A stretch of 64,000 nt of DNA from an uncultured Ruminiclostridium sp. (GCA_902490005.1 CABUCM010000011.1:1-64000), one strand, 5' to 3'. Positions 24,783 through 34,177 are shown, numbered from the stretch's first letter. Program-made: numbers and translations. Notes: a model not told the origin generated them from the letters alone.

Positions 24783-25259
24783 CTACTTTGAAATTCCCAA
24801 TATTTCGTACTGCATGACGCCGGCCGGAGTTTCAATCTCTACGGTTTCGCCAACCTTATGCCCAAGCAAGCCTTTTCCCACCGGAGACTCGTCAGAAATC
24901 CTGCCGTTCAAGGGATCCGCCTCACTGGAGCCTACGATCTGATAAGTGCAAACCTCATCGAACTCCATGTCCTTGACCTGCACTTTGGAACCAATGTGGA
25001 TCAGTTCCGTGGTCAGTTCATCCTGGTCGATGATTTTTACATTTTTCAGCATGCTTTCAATATCGGCAATCCGGGCTTCCACCATGGCCTGGTCGTTTTT
25101 CGCCTCGTCATATTCGCTGTTTTCAGAAAGGTCTCCAAAGGAAAGGGCAACCTTGATCTTCTCCGCAATTTCCTTGCGGCGTTCCGTCTTTAAAAATTCC
25201 AGTTCCTGCTCTAAATTATGCAGGCCCTCGTCAGTTAACAACACCTGTTTTGCTGCCAT
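24783..25259 (-). CDS. greA: Transcription elongation factor GreA
   Basis: Stimulates transcript cleavage by backtracked RNA polymerase. 158 aa, standard length. The N-terminal coiled coil includes LRNLEQEL-type spacing and the conserved tip GDLSENSEYDEAKNDQ; the C-terminal FKBP-like domain ends EIETPAGVMQYEILGI. It has a perfect consensus promoter 50 bp upstream. Confidence 0.96.
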   Translation of the reverse strand: MAAKQVLLTDEGLHNLEQELEFLKTERRKEIAEKIKVALSFGDLSENSEYDEAKNDQAMVEARIADIESMLKNVKIIDQDELTTELIHIGSKVQVKDMEFDEVCTYQIVGSSEADPLNGRISDESPVGKGLLGHKVGETVEIETPAGVMQYEILGISK

Positions 25260-25307
25260 ATATCCGTTACCACCTTTGTGTGAAGTTATTCTTGAAACAA
25301 TATTACT

Positions 25308-25336
25308 ATTATAGTCAACAACTTATGCCATGTCAA
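25308..25336 (-). promoter_or_regulatory. Consensus sigma-A promoter of greA (and lysS)
   Basis: -35 TTGACA (25331-25336), exactly 17 bp, -10 TATAAT (25308-25313), minus strand: a perfect match at both hexamers, implying strong constitutive transcription. Confidence 0.9.
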
Positions 25337-25409
25337 GATTTCAAATGTAAATAAACCCGAATGAAACCACCGTTTTTCGCGGTTTTCCCCCTTTTTCTAC
25401 CACAGGGAA

Positions 25410-25449
25410 AAAGGCCGGGATAGAGCAGCTCTATCCCGGCCTTTCTATT
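25410..25449 (-). terminator. Terminator of the ftsE-ftsX-M23 operon
   Basis: A 16-bp perfect stem (25410-25425 with 25429-25444; core GGCCGGGATAGAG) with a 3-nt loop, followed on the minus strand by TTT after CGGCC. It lies just past the second M23 gene. Confidence 0.85.
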
Positions 25450-25461
25450 CTGTCTAATTCC

Positions 25462-26634
25462 TTAAAAATAATTCATTGGATTCACTTTGGTGCCGTATTC
25501 CCGAACCTCAAAATGCAGATGGGGCCCGGAACTGTCTCCCGTGCTTCCCACATAGCCGACAACCTGGCCCGCGGATACTGTCGCGCCCTGGTAAACCGCT
25601 AACCCGCTCATATGGGCATACAGCGTGGAAACACCGCCGCCGTGGTCGATCATAATATAAGTACCGTAGCCGCCGCCCCAACCGCCGCTATTGGAAAACA
25701 CGACTGTGCCGCTGGCCGCCGCCACAACCGGCGTCCCATAAATACCGCCGCCGGCAATATCAATGGCGCCATGGTTATAAGAACCGCGGTCCTCGTTCCA
25801 CTGAGATGTTAAGAGATAGAAGCCGGGAGTGGGCCACACAAAAACGCCGCCGCTGTAATTGGGAGTCTGAACAGCACCTCCTGCCGGTTGCTGCGGAGTA
25901 TAATACGCGGAGATTTGAGCTTCAATTTCCTTCAGCTCCGCATCGTTTTCGTCCACCTGATCCTGGGCTTCCTGCTGAACGCCGTACAGTTCTTCCAAGA
26001 CCACCTGGTTTTCTTCCAACAACTTGGTAAGCTCCTGCTGCTGGCCGTCTAATTCTGTCTTTTTACCGGCTACTTCGCCTCTTTTTTCCTCGATGGCATC
26101 CTTTTCCTCTTGGATCGCGCTAAGCTGCCCCTGAATGGTCTCAATCAAGGTGACGTCGTGGGATGTAACCGTCTGCAAAAGGGAAGCCTTGTCCAAAAAG
26201 TCGCTGAAATCCTCCGCGCCTAAGATAATATCCAGAGTTGAGGCCTCTCCCGCCATATAAATGGCCCGGATCCGCTGCTTTAAAAGCGCCATGTTTTCAT
26301 CGATTTCCTTTTGAGGGCCCTCGATTTCCTTCTGCTTTTGCGCAATTTCCTCATCCAGCGTGCGGATTTCATTGTTTAATGTATCAATCTGTCCCTGAAC
26401 CTGACTAATTTTATCCTCATATTCCTGTTTCAGGGCTTCTTTTTCTTCCGTATTTTTCTTCGCCGCTTCCAGCGACGCGTTTAATTCATCGCTTCTAGCC
26501 TGCAGGCTTTCCTGCTGGCTTTCTAAATCAGAAAGGCTTTCCGCCCAAGCGGGGGCGGACATGCTGGAAGTGATCGCGATCATCGCGGCCAAAACCGCCG
26601 CAGTAAGACATTTTCCCCATTTTTTATGGGCCAT
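25462..26634 (-). CDS. Secreted coiled-coil M23 peptidoglycan hydrolase (PcsB/EnvC-like), copy 2
   Basis: 390 aa. A signal peptide (KKWGKCLTAAVLAAMIAITSS..APAWA) precedes a long coiled coil (about residues 32-250) containing the PcsB-type segment RIRAIYMAGEASTLDIIL. The C-terminal LytM domain has Zn-ligand motifs NHGAIDIAG and SSGPHLHFEV. A GTG 21 bp upstream is possible, but the ATG at 26634 has GGGGGAAGG before it. The predicted role is FtsEX-activated cleavage of septal peptidoglycan. It is a paralogue of the gene just upstream, without that gene's G/P/S-rich linker. Confidence 0.9.
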   Translation of the reverse strand: MAHKKWGKCLTAAVLAAMIAITSSMSAPAWAESLSDLESQQESLQARSDELNASLEAAKKNTEEKEALKQEYEDKISQVQGQIDTLNNEIRTLDEEIAQKQKEIEGPQKEIDENMALLKQRIRAIYMAGEASTLDIILGAEDFSDFLDKASLLQTVTSHDVTLIETIQGQLSAIQEEKDAIEEKRGEVAGKKTELDGQQQELTKLLEENQVVLEELYGVQQEAQDQVDENDAELKEIEAQISAYYTPQQPAGGAVQTPNYSGGVFVWPTPGFYLLTSQWNEDRGSYNHGAIDIAGGGIYGTPVVAAASGTVVFSNSGGWGGGYGTYIMIDHGGGVSTLYAHMSGLAVYQGATVSAGQVVGYVGSTGDSSGPHLHFEVREYGTKVNPMNYF

Positions 26635-26763
26635 TGGACCTTCCCCCTTTGTCACAACACTGAAACAATTATAACAACCTTGTAACTATTTGTCAATGGC
26701 AGGCTTTGAACTGTTTACAATTTCCATACAGAAAGCCCTTTCCCTATGGGGATTTTTCCACAT

Positions 26764-26796
26764 AAAAAAGCAGGCGCTGCAAATCACAGCGCCTGC
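26764..26796 (-). terminator. Terminator after the first M23 gene
   Basis: Stem GCAGGCGCTG/CAGCGCCTGC (26770-26779 with 26787-26796) followed by TTTTTT on the minus strand. It would separate expression of the two M23 paralogues. Confidence 0.88.
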
Positions 26797-26820
26797 GTAA
26801 CTAAACAAAACAAATCAGGC

Positions 26821-28209
26821 TTAATAGTAAACCGGCACTCCCGGAAATTCAGTCATCGGATCGTACTTGACGCCCCAATGGCGGCACTCTAAATGCAGAT
26901 GAGGGCCGGAACTGTCCCCGGTGCTTCCCACATAACCGATCACCTGGCCCTGGGAAACGGTTTGGCCCGGCGACACCACAATCTGGCTCATATGGGCGTA
27001 CAAGGTGGCGTACTCTCCCTGCGGATCATGGTTAATCATACAGTAGGTACCGTAACCGCCGCCCCAGCCGCCGTTATTATACCAGCTGGTGCTGACCGTT
27101 CCGCTTTGGGCCGCATAAATCGGCGTTCCGAAAATACCTGCGCCCGCGATATCGATAGCCCCGTGATTATAAGAATAACGGTCCTCATTCCAAGCGGATG
27201 AAAGCCAATAGAAGCCGGGAGTCGGCCAGGTATAGTTATGAGGGCTGGGAGAGGGGCTGGGCGTGGGATCAGGCGCCGGGTCAGGCGCAGAACCGCCTCC
27301 CCCATCGTTTCCGCCGCCGCTATCCCCGCCGCCGCTTCCATCATCACCGCCGGAAGGCGTATCCGTGCTCCCGTCGCCAGACGGGGTATCCGGCTGGCTG
27401 GGCTGTTGGTTTTGCTGCTGATTCTCATACTCCTGCCGCAGCGCTTCATAATAAGCCTCTATATCGCTGTTCAGCTGCTCCAGTTCCGCGCTGTTATTAT
27501 CCAACCCCTGGATCGCTTCCTGCTGCTGCTGACGGTATTGGGAAAGCTTGATGCCGCTCTCGTTAGAAAGCTGGGTCAGCTCGTCATTCTTTGTCTTGAA
27601 ATCTTCCAGCTGCTTAGTCAGCTCCTCTTTTTTCTGGTCGTAGGACTGCTTTTCCTGCGCCAGCTTGGAGGTTTCCGCCTTCAGATTCTCAATCAGCTTG
27701 GTGTCATGATCGGATATGGTTTTCAGAAGGGAGGCTTTATCCAAAAAATCATTGAAATCGGTCGCCCCTAAAATGATATCCAAAGTGGAGGTTTCCCCAG
27801 CCATATAAATGGCCCGGATTCTTTCCTTGAGAAGCTCCATGTTCTTTTTAATGGAGCCCTCCCGGTTATTGATCTGGGATTGAAGGTCGTTGATTTCCTG
27901 GTCAAGCTTGGAAACCTGGTCATAAGCTTCCTCGATTTGCTGATCCAGCACATCGATTTTATCCTGATACGCCTGATGCAAGGCTTCCTGGTCTTCCGCG
28001 TTTTTCTTCGCATCCTCCAAGGCCTGGCTCAGCTCTTCATTCTTCCGCTCCAGTTCCTGCTTCCTGGTTTCACTGTCCGAAACGCTGGAATCCAGCCCGC
28101 TTGCGGTATCCGCCGCCCAAACAGTGCCCGGCATGGCGCCTAAGAGGCATGCCGCCATGAACACAGCGGCCGTTCTTTTTTTCCACGTGCCAAACCTATT
28201 ACCAGCCAA
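26821..28209 (-). CDS. Secreted coiled-coil M23 peptidoglycan hydrolase (PcsB/EnvC-like), copy 1
   Basis: 462 aa. Signal peptide (AAVFMAACLLGAMPGTVWA), a coiled coil from about residue 40 to 270 with RIRAIYMAGETSTLDIIL, then a linker of about 70 residues rich in G, S, D and P, then a LytM/M23 domain with NHGAIDIAG and SSGPHLHLEC as zinc ligands. The start overlaps ftsX by 11 bp, so it is translated with FtsEX; in streptococci FtsEX drives PcsB through the coiled coil, and I infer the same here. Confidence 0.92.
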   Translation of the reverse strand: MAGNRFGTWKKRTAAVFMAACLLGAMPGTVWAADTASGLDSSVSDSETRKQELERKNEELSQALEDAKKNAEDQEALHQAYQDKIDVLDQQIEEAYDQVSKLDQEINDLQSQINNREGSIKKNMELLKERIRAIYMAGETSTLDIILGATDFNDFLDKASLLKTISDHDTKLIENLKAETSKLAQEKQSYDQKKEELTKQLEDFKTKNDELTQLSNESGIKLSQYRQQQQEAIQGLDNNSAELEQLNSDIEAYYEALRQEYENQQQNQQPSQPDTPSGDGSTDTPSGGDDGSGGGDSGGGNDGGGGSAPDPAPDPTPSPSPSPHNYTWPTPGFYWLSSAWNEDRYSYNHGAIDIAGAGIFGTPIYAAQSGTVSTSWYNNGGWGGGYGTYCMINHDPQGEYATLYAHMSQIVVSPGQTVSQGQVIGYVGSTGDSSGPHLHLECRHWGVKYDPMTEFPGVPVYY

Positions 28210-29098
28210 GAATCTCTCCTCCTTCTTTCTTTAAATATTTACTGATAGAAATAATTCCGCCCAACGCGCCGAAAGCGACGCCCGCACAGAAAAACGCGAT
28301 AACTACGGGACCGGTCAGGGTGGTAAACGGAATGCTTGTAAAGGGGATTAGCTGCTTAATCGCCGACATAATGCTCTCATAAACCAATTTCAGCACAAGA
28401 ATGGAAATTCCTGCTGAAATCAAGCCGATGACCACGCCTTCCACAATAAAAGGAACCCGGATGAACCAGTTGGTAGCGCCCACCGACTTCATGATGCTGA
28501 TTTCCAGCCGGCGGCTGTACATGGTCACACGGATGGTATTGCTGATGATGAACAGGGAAACCACGCTGAGAATAATTAAAATCCAAAGGCCCGCGGTTCC
28601 CACCATATTATTCAGGTTGGTCAGCTTAGAGGCCGCGTCGCTGCGGTCACTTAGGGTATCCACCTGAGGGATTGCCTTAATCTGCGTCACGGTCTCGTCA
28701 TATAAGGATAAATCCTCCATCGTGACCCGGTAGGCATTGGGCAGGAAATTATCCTCCTGCAGCCCATCGAACAGCGGCCCCAAAATTTCTGTATATTGCT
28801 CCAGGGCCTCCTGCTGGGAAACGAACTGTATTTCCTTAATATTCGGAATCTCCTTCAGCGTCGGGCCCAGGGTTACCGCTTCCAGTTCCCCCACCTCTTG
28901 CTTTAGGTAAACCGTTACCACGTTTTCATCCTGGATATCCTTCATAGCGTAAGATACGTTGGCGGAAAACAAAACCGCCGCGCCGGTCAAAAGCAGGCAG
29001 GACACCAAAACGCCGATAGACGCAAAGGACATCATCCGGTTATTCCAGACATTCTTGACGCCCTCTTTAAGCAAATATTTCATGGAACTAAAATTCAT
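28199..29098 (-). CDS. ftsX: Cell-division ABC permease FtsX
   Basis: 299 aa. Four helices as expected: one near residues 22-46, then a large extracellular loop (about 50-170), then three helices around 170-195, 220-245 and 265-290. The sequence IRVTMYSRRLEISIMKSVGATNWFIRVPF is the FtsX cytoplasmic loop signature (shown here in part by MKSVGATNWFIR). The external loop is where partner hydrolases bind. It overlaps ftsE by 11 bp and the first M23 gene by 11 bp. Confidence 0.95.
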   Translation of the reverse strand: MNFSSMKYLLKEGVKNVWNNRMMSFASIGVLVSCLLLTGAAVLFSANVSYAMKDIQDENVVTVYLKQEVGELEAVTLGPTLKEIPNIKEIQFVSQQEALEQYTEILGPLFDGLQEDNFLPNAYRVTMEDLSLYDETVTQIKAIPQVDTLSDRSDAASKLTNLNNMVGTAGLWILIILSVVSLFIISNTIRVTMYSRRLEISIMKSVGATNWFIRVPFIVEGVVIGLISAGISILVLKLVYESIMSAIKQLIPFTSIPFTTLTGPVVIAFFCAGVAFGALGGIISISKYLKKEGGEILGW

Positions 29099-29771
29099 CG
29101 CGCACCTCCGAGCCGGTATCCCCTACGACCGTTCCTCCCTGAATCTCGATGACGCGCCTGGGGAACCGTTTTACAAGGTCGTGCTCATGGGTAACCATCA
29201 ACACAGTGGTGCCGCGCCGATTAATTTCTGTCAAAAGCTCTACAATTTCATAAGACATCGCCGGATCCACATTTCCCGTGGGCTCATCCGCGATAATAAT
29301 GTTGGGATTATTCACCAGCGCGCGGGCCAGGCCCACACGCTGCTGCTCGCCGCCGGAAAGCTCCGTGGGATGGCTGTCCATTTTCTTCTCCAGCCCTACC
29401 AGCCCCAGCACATAGGGCACCCTCTTCCGAATATCCCGGTCGCTTGCGCCGACGATGTGCATAGCGAACGCCACATTATCATAAACGGTCATTTTATCAA
29501 TCAGGCGGAAGTCCTGAAATACAATCCCCATGGTACGGCGCAGGTAAGGGACGTCTCTTTTGCGCACCGTAGACAGCTTCCTGCCGTTAACCACGATTTC
29601 CCCGGAATTAGGAACTTCCTCTCTCATTATCAATTTTAAAAAGGTACTTTTGCCGGCGCCGGAAGAGCCGACGATAAAAACAAATTCGCCCTTCGTAATG
29701 TTTAAGCTAAGATTTCTCAACGCTTCTGTGCCGTTGTTGTAAATCTTAGACACATTCTTGAATTCAATCAT
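29088..29771 (-). CDS. ftsE: Cell-division ABC ATPase FtsE
   Basis: 227 aa. Walker A GSSGAGKST, signature LSGGEQQR, Walker B IIIADEPTGN and H-loop VTHEHD are intact. It powers FtsX to activate peptidoglycan hydrolases at the septum rather than transporting a substrate. First gene of the ftsE-ftsX-M23 unit; the ATG is preceded by GAGAGG. Confidence 0.96.
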   Translation of the reverse strand: MIEFKNVSKIYNNGTEALRNLSLNITKGEFVFIVGSSGAGKSTFLKLIMREEVPNSGEIVVNGRKLSTVRKRDVPYLRRTMGIVFQDFRLIDKMTVYDNVAFAMHIVGASDRDIRKRVPYVLGLVGLEKKMDSHPTELSGGEQQRVGLARALVNNPNIIIADEPTGNVDPAMSYEIVELLTEINRRGTTVLMVTHEHDLVKRFPRRVIEIQGGTVVGDTGSEVRDEF

Positions 29772-29814
29772 GGGGACCTCTCTTATTTCTACATTTTTCG
29801 CGCTTACTCGCAGG

Positions 29815-29848
29815 AAATCCCCTCTGTCTAAAAAGGCAGAGGGGCTTC
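29815..29848 (-). terminator. Terminator of the PucR/CdaR-like regulator gene
   Basis: Stem CCCCTCTG/CAGAGGGG (29820-29827 with 29838-29845), loop containing five A, followed on the minus strand by ATTTCC. The U-run is short. Confidence 0.65.
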
Positions 29849-29876
29849 CTAATATTGGTCTTGCTTCTTCCCGTAC

Positions 29877-30962
29877 TTAATATTTGACCGGATTAGCCGA
29901 CAAATATTTCTTTACCATCAGGGCTACCTTAAACACGATAGCGTCTTCAAACTCTCTTAAGTCAAGGCCGGTTAACTTCTTAATTTTTTCCAAACGGTAA
30001 ACCAGAGTGTTTCTATGCACAAACAGCTTTCTGGAGGTTTCCGAAACATTCAGGTTATTCTCAAAGAACCGCTGAATGGTGAACAGGGTCTCTGAATCCA
30101 AAGATTCGATAGAGCCTCTCTTAAACACCTCTTTCAAGAACATCTCGCACAAGGTGGTGGGAAGCTGATAAATCAAGCGGGCAATCCCCAGATTGTCATA
30201 GCTGACAATGCTGCGCTCGGTATCGAACACCTTGCCAACCTCCAAGGCAACCTGGGCCTCCTTAAAGGAACGGGCCAAGTCCTTGATGCCGGTAACGGTG
30301 GTGCCGATGCCCACGACAGCGTGGGTATAGAATTCGCTGGAAAGGGTATCCACAATAGATCCGGCCAGCTTTTCCAGGTCCTTGGAATCTATGCCGGAAC
30401 GGATTTCCTTTACCAGGGCGATATCCGTCTCGTTAATGTTAATGACAAAGTCCTTATTCTTATCCGGGAACAGGTTCTGCACGATGTCATAGGCGGAGAT
30501 ATCCGTCTTAGTGGTAATTTTAATCAGCATGCACACCCGGCTCACGTCGGAGCTGAACCGCAGTTCCCTAGCCTTTAGATAAATATCTCCCGGCAGGATG
30601 TTGTCCAAAATTACATTTTTAATAAAGTTGCCCCGGTCATACTTCTCGTCATAATACTGCTTGATGCTGCTTAAAGAGATCGCCAGAAGCTGCACGTATT
30701 TCTGCGCGGCCTCATCGTTGCCCGCCACAAAAACAGCGTATTCCGGGCGGGGCCGGCTGCCAAAGGATTTGTAGGTATAGCCGTTGATTACAAAGGTGCT
30801 GGGCGCGTTTAAAACGTCTGGGGTAATGCTTTCGTTAACCTCGCCGATTCTGCCCAGTTCGCTGCAGGCAATAATCACAGAGGTTTCGTCGATCACTCCG
30901 ATGGTTCTGTCGATAGCATCACGCATCTGGTGAATAACGCCCTGAAAAAGTCTGTTTGACAT
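29877..30962 (-). CDS. PucR/CdaR-family transcriptional regulator
   Basis: 361 aa. The C-terminal HTH_30 domain is clear: FFENNLNVSETSRKLFVHRN, then TLVYRLEKIKKLTGLDLR. The middle region (about 120-270) resembles the degenerate GGDEF-like domain of CdaR/PucR proteins, and the N-terminus looks like a ligand-sensing domain. Target genes are not known; it lies directly downstream of the sugar-type ABC ATPase with its own promoter, which hints at carbohydrate control. Confidence 0.85.
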   Translation of the reverse strand: MSNRLFQGVIHQMRDAIDRTIGVIDETSVIIACSELGRIGEVNESITPDVLNAPSTFVINGYTYKSFGSRPRPEYAVFVAGNDEAAQKYVQLLAISLSSIKQYYDEKYDRGNFIKNVILDNILPGDIYLKARELRFSSDVSRVCMLIKITTKTDISAYDIVQNLFPDKNKDFVININETDIALVKEIRSGIDSKDLEKLAGSIVDTLSSEFYTHAVVGIGTTVTGIKDLARSFKEAQVALEVGKVFDTERSIVSYDNLGIARLIYQLPTTLCEMFLKEVFKRGSIESLDSETLFTIQRFFENNLNVSETSRKLFVHRNTLVYRLEKIKKLTGLDLREFEDAIVFKVALMVKKYLSANPVKY

Positions 30963-31032
30963 GATGAACTCTCCCTCACTTTATAGAGTAATTAAGCCCT
31001 CCGGCTGAAAATAGCACAATTTCGATAATTAC

Positions 31033-31061
31033 ATTTTACATAATTTCTAACTTATTTGCAA
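31033..31061 (-). promoter_or_regulatory. Sigma-A promoter of the PucR/CdaR-like regulator
   Basis: -35 TTGCAA (31056-31061), 17-bp spacer, -10 TAAAAT (31033-31038), minus strand; leader about 65 nt. The rest of 30963-31253 is AT-rich with the terminator of the upstream ATPase gene. Confidence 0.65.
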
Positions 31062-31203
31062 CCGTGAAACTAAGAAAAACTGCATATTTCCAATATTTTT
31101 TTGCTGTATTTTACATTGTATTCATAATTTGTTTGCGATTTTGAGACGTTTCGATTCGTTTAGGGTTATTCTTTCCCTGATTTTTCCAATAGATAGCAGC
31201 CAT

Positions 31204-31235
31204 AAAAAACAGGGCCGCCAAAAGGCAGCCCTGTT
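31204..31235 (-). terminator. Terminator of the MsmX/UgpC-type ATPase gene
   Basis: Stem AACAGGGC/GCCCTGTT (31208-31215 with 31228-31235) with inner CGCC/GGC pairing, followed by TTTTTT on the minus strand. Confidence 0.85.
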
Positions 31236-31253
31236 GGGAAAGCAAAATTTTGC

Positions 31254-32372
31254 TTATTCGTAGTGCAGAATGGCTTTCTCAGTCTCTTTATCGAACAGAT
31301 GCATCTTGTTCATATCCAGAGCAACAGAGATTTCGTCGCCGCTCTTCGCAGTAGAAGTAGGCTCAACACGAGCGGTAGCAGCGTTGCCTTCGATGTTCAA
31401 GTACAGATAGGTCTCGGCGCCCATCAGCTCGGTAACTTCTACAACAGCCTTTACCAGAGTCTCAGGAGACTTCTCGATGAACTCAGGCTCATCGTGAACA
31501 TCCTCAGGACGGATACCAAAGGTAACTTCCTTGCCAACATAAGGAGCCAGAACATCGTCCTTATTTCTGGAGGCGGGAACCTTAACGGTATTCGCGCCAA
31601 AGCCCAGATAATAATCGGCGCCTTCCTTGGAAACGGTGGCATCGATAAAGTTCATTTGAGGAGAACCCATGAATCCGGCTACGAACTCATTACAGGGCTT
31701 CTCATACAGGTTTTGAGGAGAATCAACCTGCTGAATGAAACCGTCCTTCATAACGACGATTCTGTCGCCCATGGTCATAGCTTCGGTCTGGTCATGGGTT
31801 ACATAGATGAAGGTTGTACCCAGTCTCTTATGCAGCTTGGCAATCTCAGTTCTCATCTGAGCACGCAGTTTCGCGTCCAAGTTAGAAAGCGGTTCGTCCA
31901 AAAGGAATACCTTAGGATCACGAACGATGGCACGGCCCAGCGCAACACGCTGTCTCTGACCACCGGACAAAGCCTTCGGTTTACGATCCAGCAGGTGGGA
32001 GATATCCAGAATTCTGGCGGCTTCTTCCACGCGGCGCTTGATCTCATCCTTCGGGGTTTTGCGGAGTTTCAGGCCGAACGCCATGTTATCATACACAGTC
32101 ATGTGAGGATACAGAGCGTAGTTCTGGAACACCATGGCGATATCACGATCCTTAGGAGCGATATCATTGGCCAGGACGTCTCCTATGTAGAGCTCGCCCT
32201 CGCTGATTTCTTCCAAACCGGCGACCATACGCAGAGTAGTGGACTTACCGCAGCCGGAAGGACCTACCAAAATGATAAACTCTTTGTCTTCAATCTCTAA
32301 GCAGAAGTCAGTTACCGCGGTGACGCCACCGGAATAAATCTTGTAAACGTGTCTCAAAGATACATTTGCCAT
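31254..32372 (-). CDS. Carbohydrate ABC importer ATPase, UgpC/MsmX type
   Basis: 372 aa. Walker A GPSGCGKST, signature LSGGQRQR, Walker B VFLLDEPLSN and the C-terminal TOBE/regulatory domain (GIRPEDVHDEPEF) place it in the CUT1 ATPase family. No permease or binding protein is adjacent, so it may be a shared ATPase serving several sugar importers, as MsmX does. The frame opens 33 bp upstream, but AGGAGG lies 7 nt before the ATG at 32372. Confidence 0.92.
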   Translation of the reverse strand: MANVSLRHVYKIYSGGVTAVTDFCLEIEDKEFIILVGPSGCGKSTTLRMVAGLEEISEGELYIGDVLANDIAPKDRDIAMVFQNYALYPHMTVYDNMAFGLKLRKTPKDEIKRRVEEAARILDISHLLDRKPKALSGGQRQRVALGRAIVRDPKVFLLDEPLSNLDAKLRAQMRTEIAKLHKRLGTTFIYVTHDQTEAMTMGDRIVVMKDGFIQQVDSPQNLYEKPCNEFVAGFMGSPQMNFIDATVSKEGADYYLGFGANTVKVPASRNKDDVLAPYVGKEVTFGIRPEDVHDEPEFIEKSPETLVKAVVEVTELMGAETYLYLNIEGNAATARVEPTSTAKSGDEISVALDMNKMHLFDKETEKAILHYE

Positions 32373-32448
32373 AATACAACCTCCTGAATCTATGACCGAC
32401 CGCACAATATGGGCGGAAACCAGCCATACATTTTTTCTTACGAGTATT

Positions 32449-32457
32449 AATATACCA
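32449..32457 (-). promoter_or_regulatory. Possible extended -10 promoter of the ABC ATPase gene
   Basis: TGGTATATT on the minus strand (extended -10 form) without a good -35. It lies about 75 bp before the start codon. Confidence 0.35.
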
Positions 32458-32552
32458 GATTTCGAATCAAATTAACAGTTGTGTTTTGCCTAAACTTTAA
32501 AACCACTCTTTAGGTAAATTGGACAGTTGTCAAACCATTTCTGGAAATTTAG

Positions 32553-33323
32553 TTAAATTTGCCCATCCGCGTTTTTCAGTCCAATAACACATTTGTTTTT
32601 CGCCTGAAAAACCAGCTCCAGCTCCCTTTTTGTCAGTTCCCTGCATTCCCCCTCCTTTAAAGTCTTGTCCAACTCCAAGCTTCCTATTCTCACCCGTTTC
32701 AGACAAAGCACCCTTCTTCCCACCGCCAAAAACATTTTTTTAACCTGGTGGTATTTTCCTTCCCTGATTTCCACCAGGGCCTTAAAGGAAGAGCCGCCGC
32801 CGGCTGCGGTAAGCTTTGCCGGCAGGCATACGGTGCCGTCTTCCAGCACCACCCCCGCTTCAAATTTTTCTATCTCGGACGTTCCAACCGGCCCGTCCAC
32901 CGTGGCCTCGTAAAGCTTATACACATGCTTTTTCGGCGACAGCATCCGGTGGGCGAAGTCCCCGTCGTCCGTCAAAATCAAAAGTCCGGTGGTGTCCCGG
33001 TCCAGTCTTCCCGCCGGGAATAAGTCCCGGCGGAAAAGGGCCTCGGGGACCAAATCCACCACTGTTTTTTCTCTGGAATCCCTGCTGGCGGAAACCACCC
33101 CAGCGGGCTTATTCATCATCAAATATAGATGCCGCTGAAACCGAAGAGGCTTTCCCGCCACGGAAATGGCATCCCGCTCCGGATCGGCCTTTTCCTCCGG
33201 GCGCGAAACGGCGGCGCCGTTCACCTCAACCAATCCCCGGCGGATCAGAAGCCCCGCCTCTTTTCGGCTTCCAACGCCTTGGGAAGCCAATATTTTATCC
33301 AACCGCTCCATGAACATCCCCAT
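32553..33323 (-). CDS. RsuA/RluB-family rRNA pseudouridine synthase
   Basis: 256 aa. The N-terminal S4 domain (MERLDKILASQGVGSRKEAGLLI) precedes the catalytic domain with PAGRLDRDTTGLLILT, whose Asp is the nucleophile, and YHQVKKMF. Best match is 16S pseudouridine-516 synthase (RsuA), but 23S targets cannot be excluded. Starts at 33323 (AAGGG upstream) or 33311 are both possible. It stands alone in its transcription unit. Confidence 0.9.
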   Translation of the reverse strand: MGMFMERLDKILASQGVGSRKEAGLLIRRGLVEVNGAAVSRPEEKADPERDAISVAGKPLRFQRHLYLMMNKPAGVVSASRDSREKTVVDLVPEALFRRDLFPAGRLDRDTTGLLILTDDGDFAHRMLSPKKHVYKLYEATVDGPVGTSEIEKFEAGVVLEDGTVCLPAKLTAAGGGSSFKALVEIREGKYHQVKKMFLAVGRRVLCLKRVRIGSLELDKTLKEGECRELTKRELELVFQAKNKCVIGLKNADGQI

Positions 33324-33475
33324 TTCAGCCCTTTTGCCCGGCCGCGGCGCCTTCTTCCGCCGGGCAGGAATAAAACAAGCCGTTCTTCCCTGGCGGCAAA
33401 TACGCCGCCGCTGGTTTTTTATCCATATGATTTAATATAAGTATACCACACGCAAGAGGCTTTTCAAGTTAAAAT

Positions 33476-34177
33476 TTAATCCACAGGCGCGTTGGGCATC
33501 TCCGGGTCTGGAGCCAACGTTTCCCGTTCCGTGCTGCTTTCCACCGGGAACTTGGGTTCCTCGGAGGAAGCGGACGGCGCTTCCTGCCCCGCCTGCTGGC
33601 TCTCGCTCATGGATGGCTCTCCCGCTTCCCCGCCGGAGGCCTCCTGAGAGGAATTTTCTCCCTGTCCCGGGGACACCTGTGTCAGGGCCGCGGAATCGTT
33701 GGGGTTCACAAAGCCGTGGATAAAACCATTCAGTTCCACAGAACAAATATCCCCGCCGATGACCCTGCCGTCTAAAATCAACAGGTTCGCCACCACGCCG
33801 GAATCCTGCCCTGGGTAATTGGTCACCTCATAGGTATACCGCTGGCAGGTAGCTCCCGCGTATTTTAAAAGGTCCAAACCCTGTTCCTTTTGAATCTGGT
33901 TGTATTTTTCATATGTGTCGTTGAACGAAGAGGGCAGAATCACCGCCACCTGTTCCATGGGCGTTTCCGTCACTTCCCATCCGAACTGCTGCAAAAAAGC
34001 GATCCGCTGGGCGGCGTCCTCCGCCGTCAGGCTGTATTCCCCGGTCTGTCCTACCGCTTTTGCTTCATCGGAGCCGCCCCGCAGCAGAAAGAACAGCGCG
34101 CCGGCCAAAATCACCAAAACAGCCGCCAAAACGATCACTATTTTCTTTTTCGACGCCTTCATGGACACAACAAACAT
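33476..34177 (-). CDS. Membrane-anchored DUF4830-type protein
   Basis: 233 aa. One N-terminal transmembrane helix (IVIVLAAVLVILAGALFFLL), then a DUF4830-like domain (FLQQFGWEVTETPMEQVAVI to GGDICS, about residues 55-150), then a low-complexity S/E/P/Q tail. No enzymatic motif. The strong GGGGGG ribosome site lies 6 nt before the ATG. Function unknown in the family; the topology suggests an extracytoplasmic role. Confidence 0.78.
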   Translation of the reverse strand: MFVVSMKASKKKIVIVLAAVLVILAGALFFLLRGGSDEAKAVGQTGEYSLTAEDAAQRIAFLQQFGWEVTETPMEQVAVILPSSFNDTYEKYNQIQKEQGLDLLKYAGATCQRYTYEVTNYPGQDSGVVANLLILDGRVIGGDICSVELNGFIHGFVNPNDSAALTQVSPGQGENSSQEASGGEAGEPSMSESQQAGQEAPSASSEEPKFPVESSTERETLAPDPEMPNAPVD

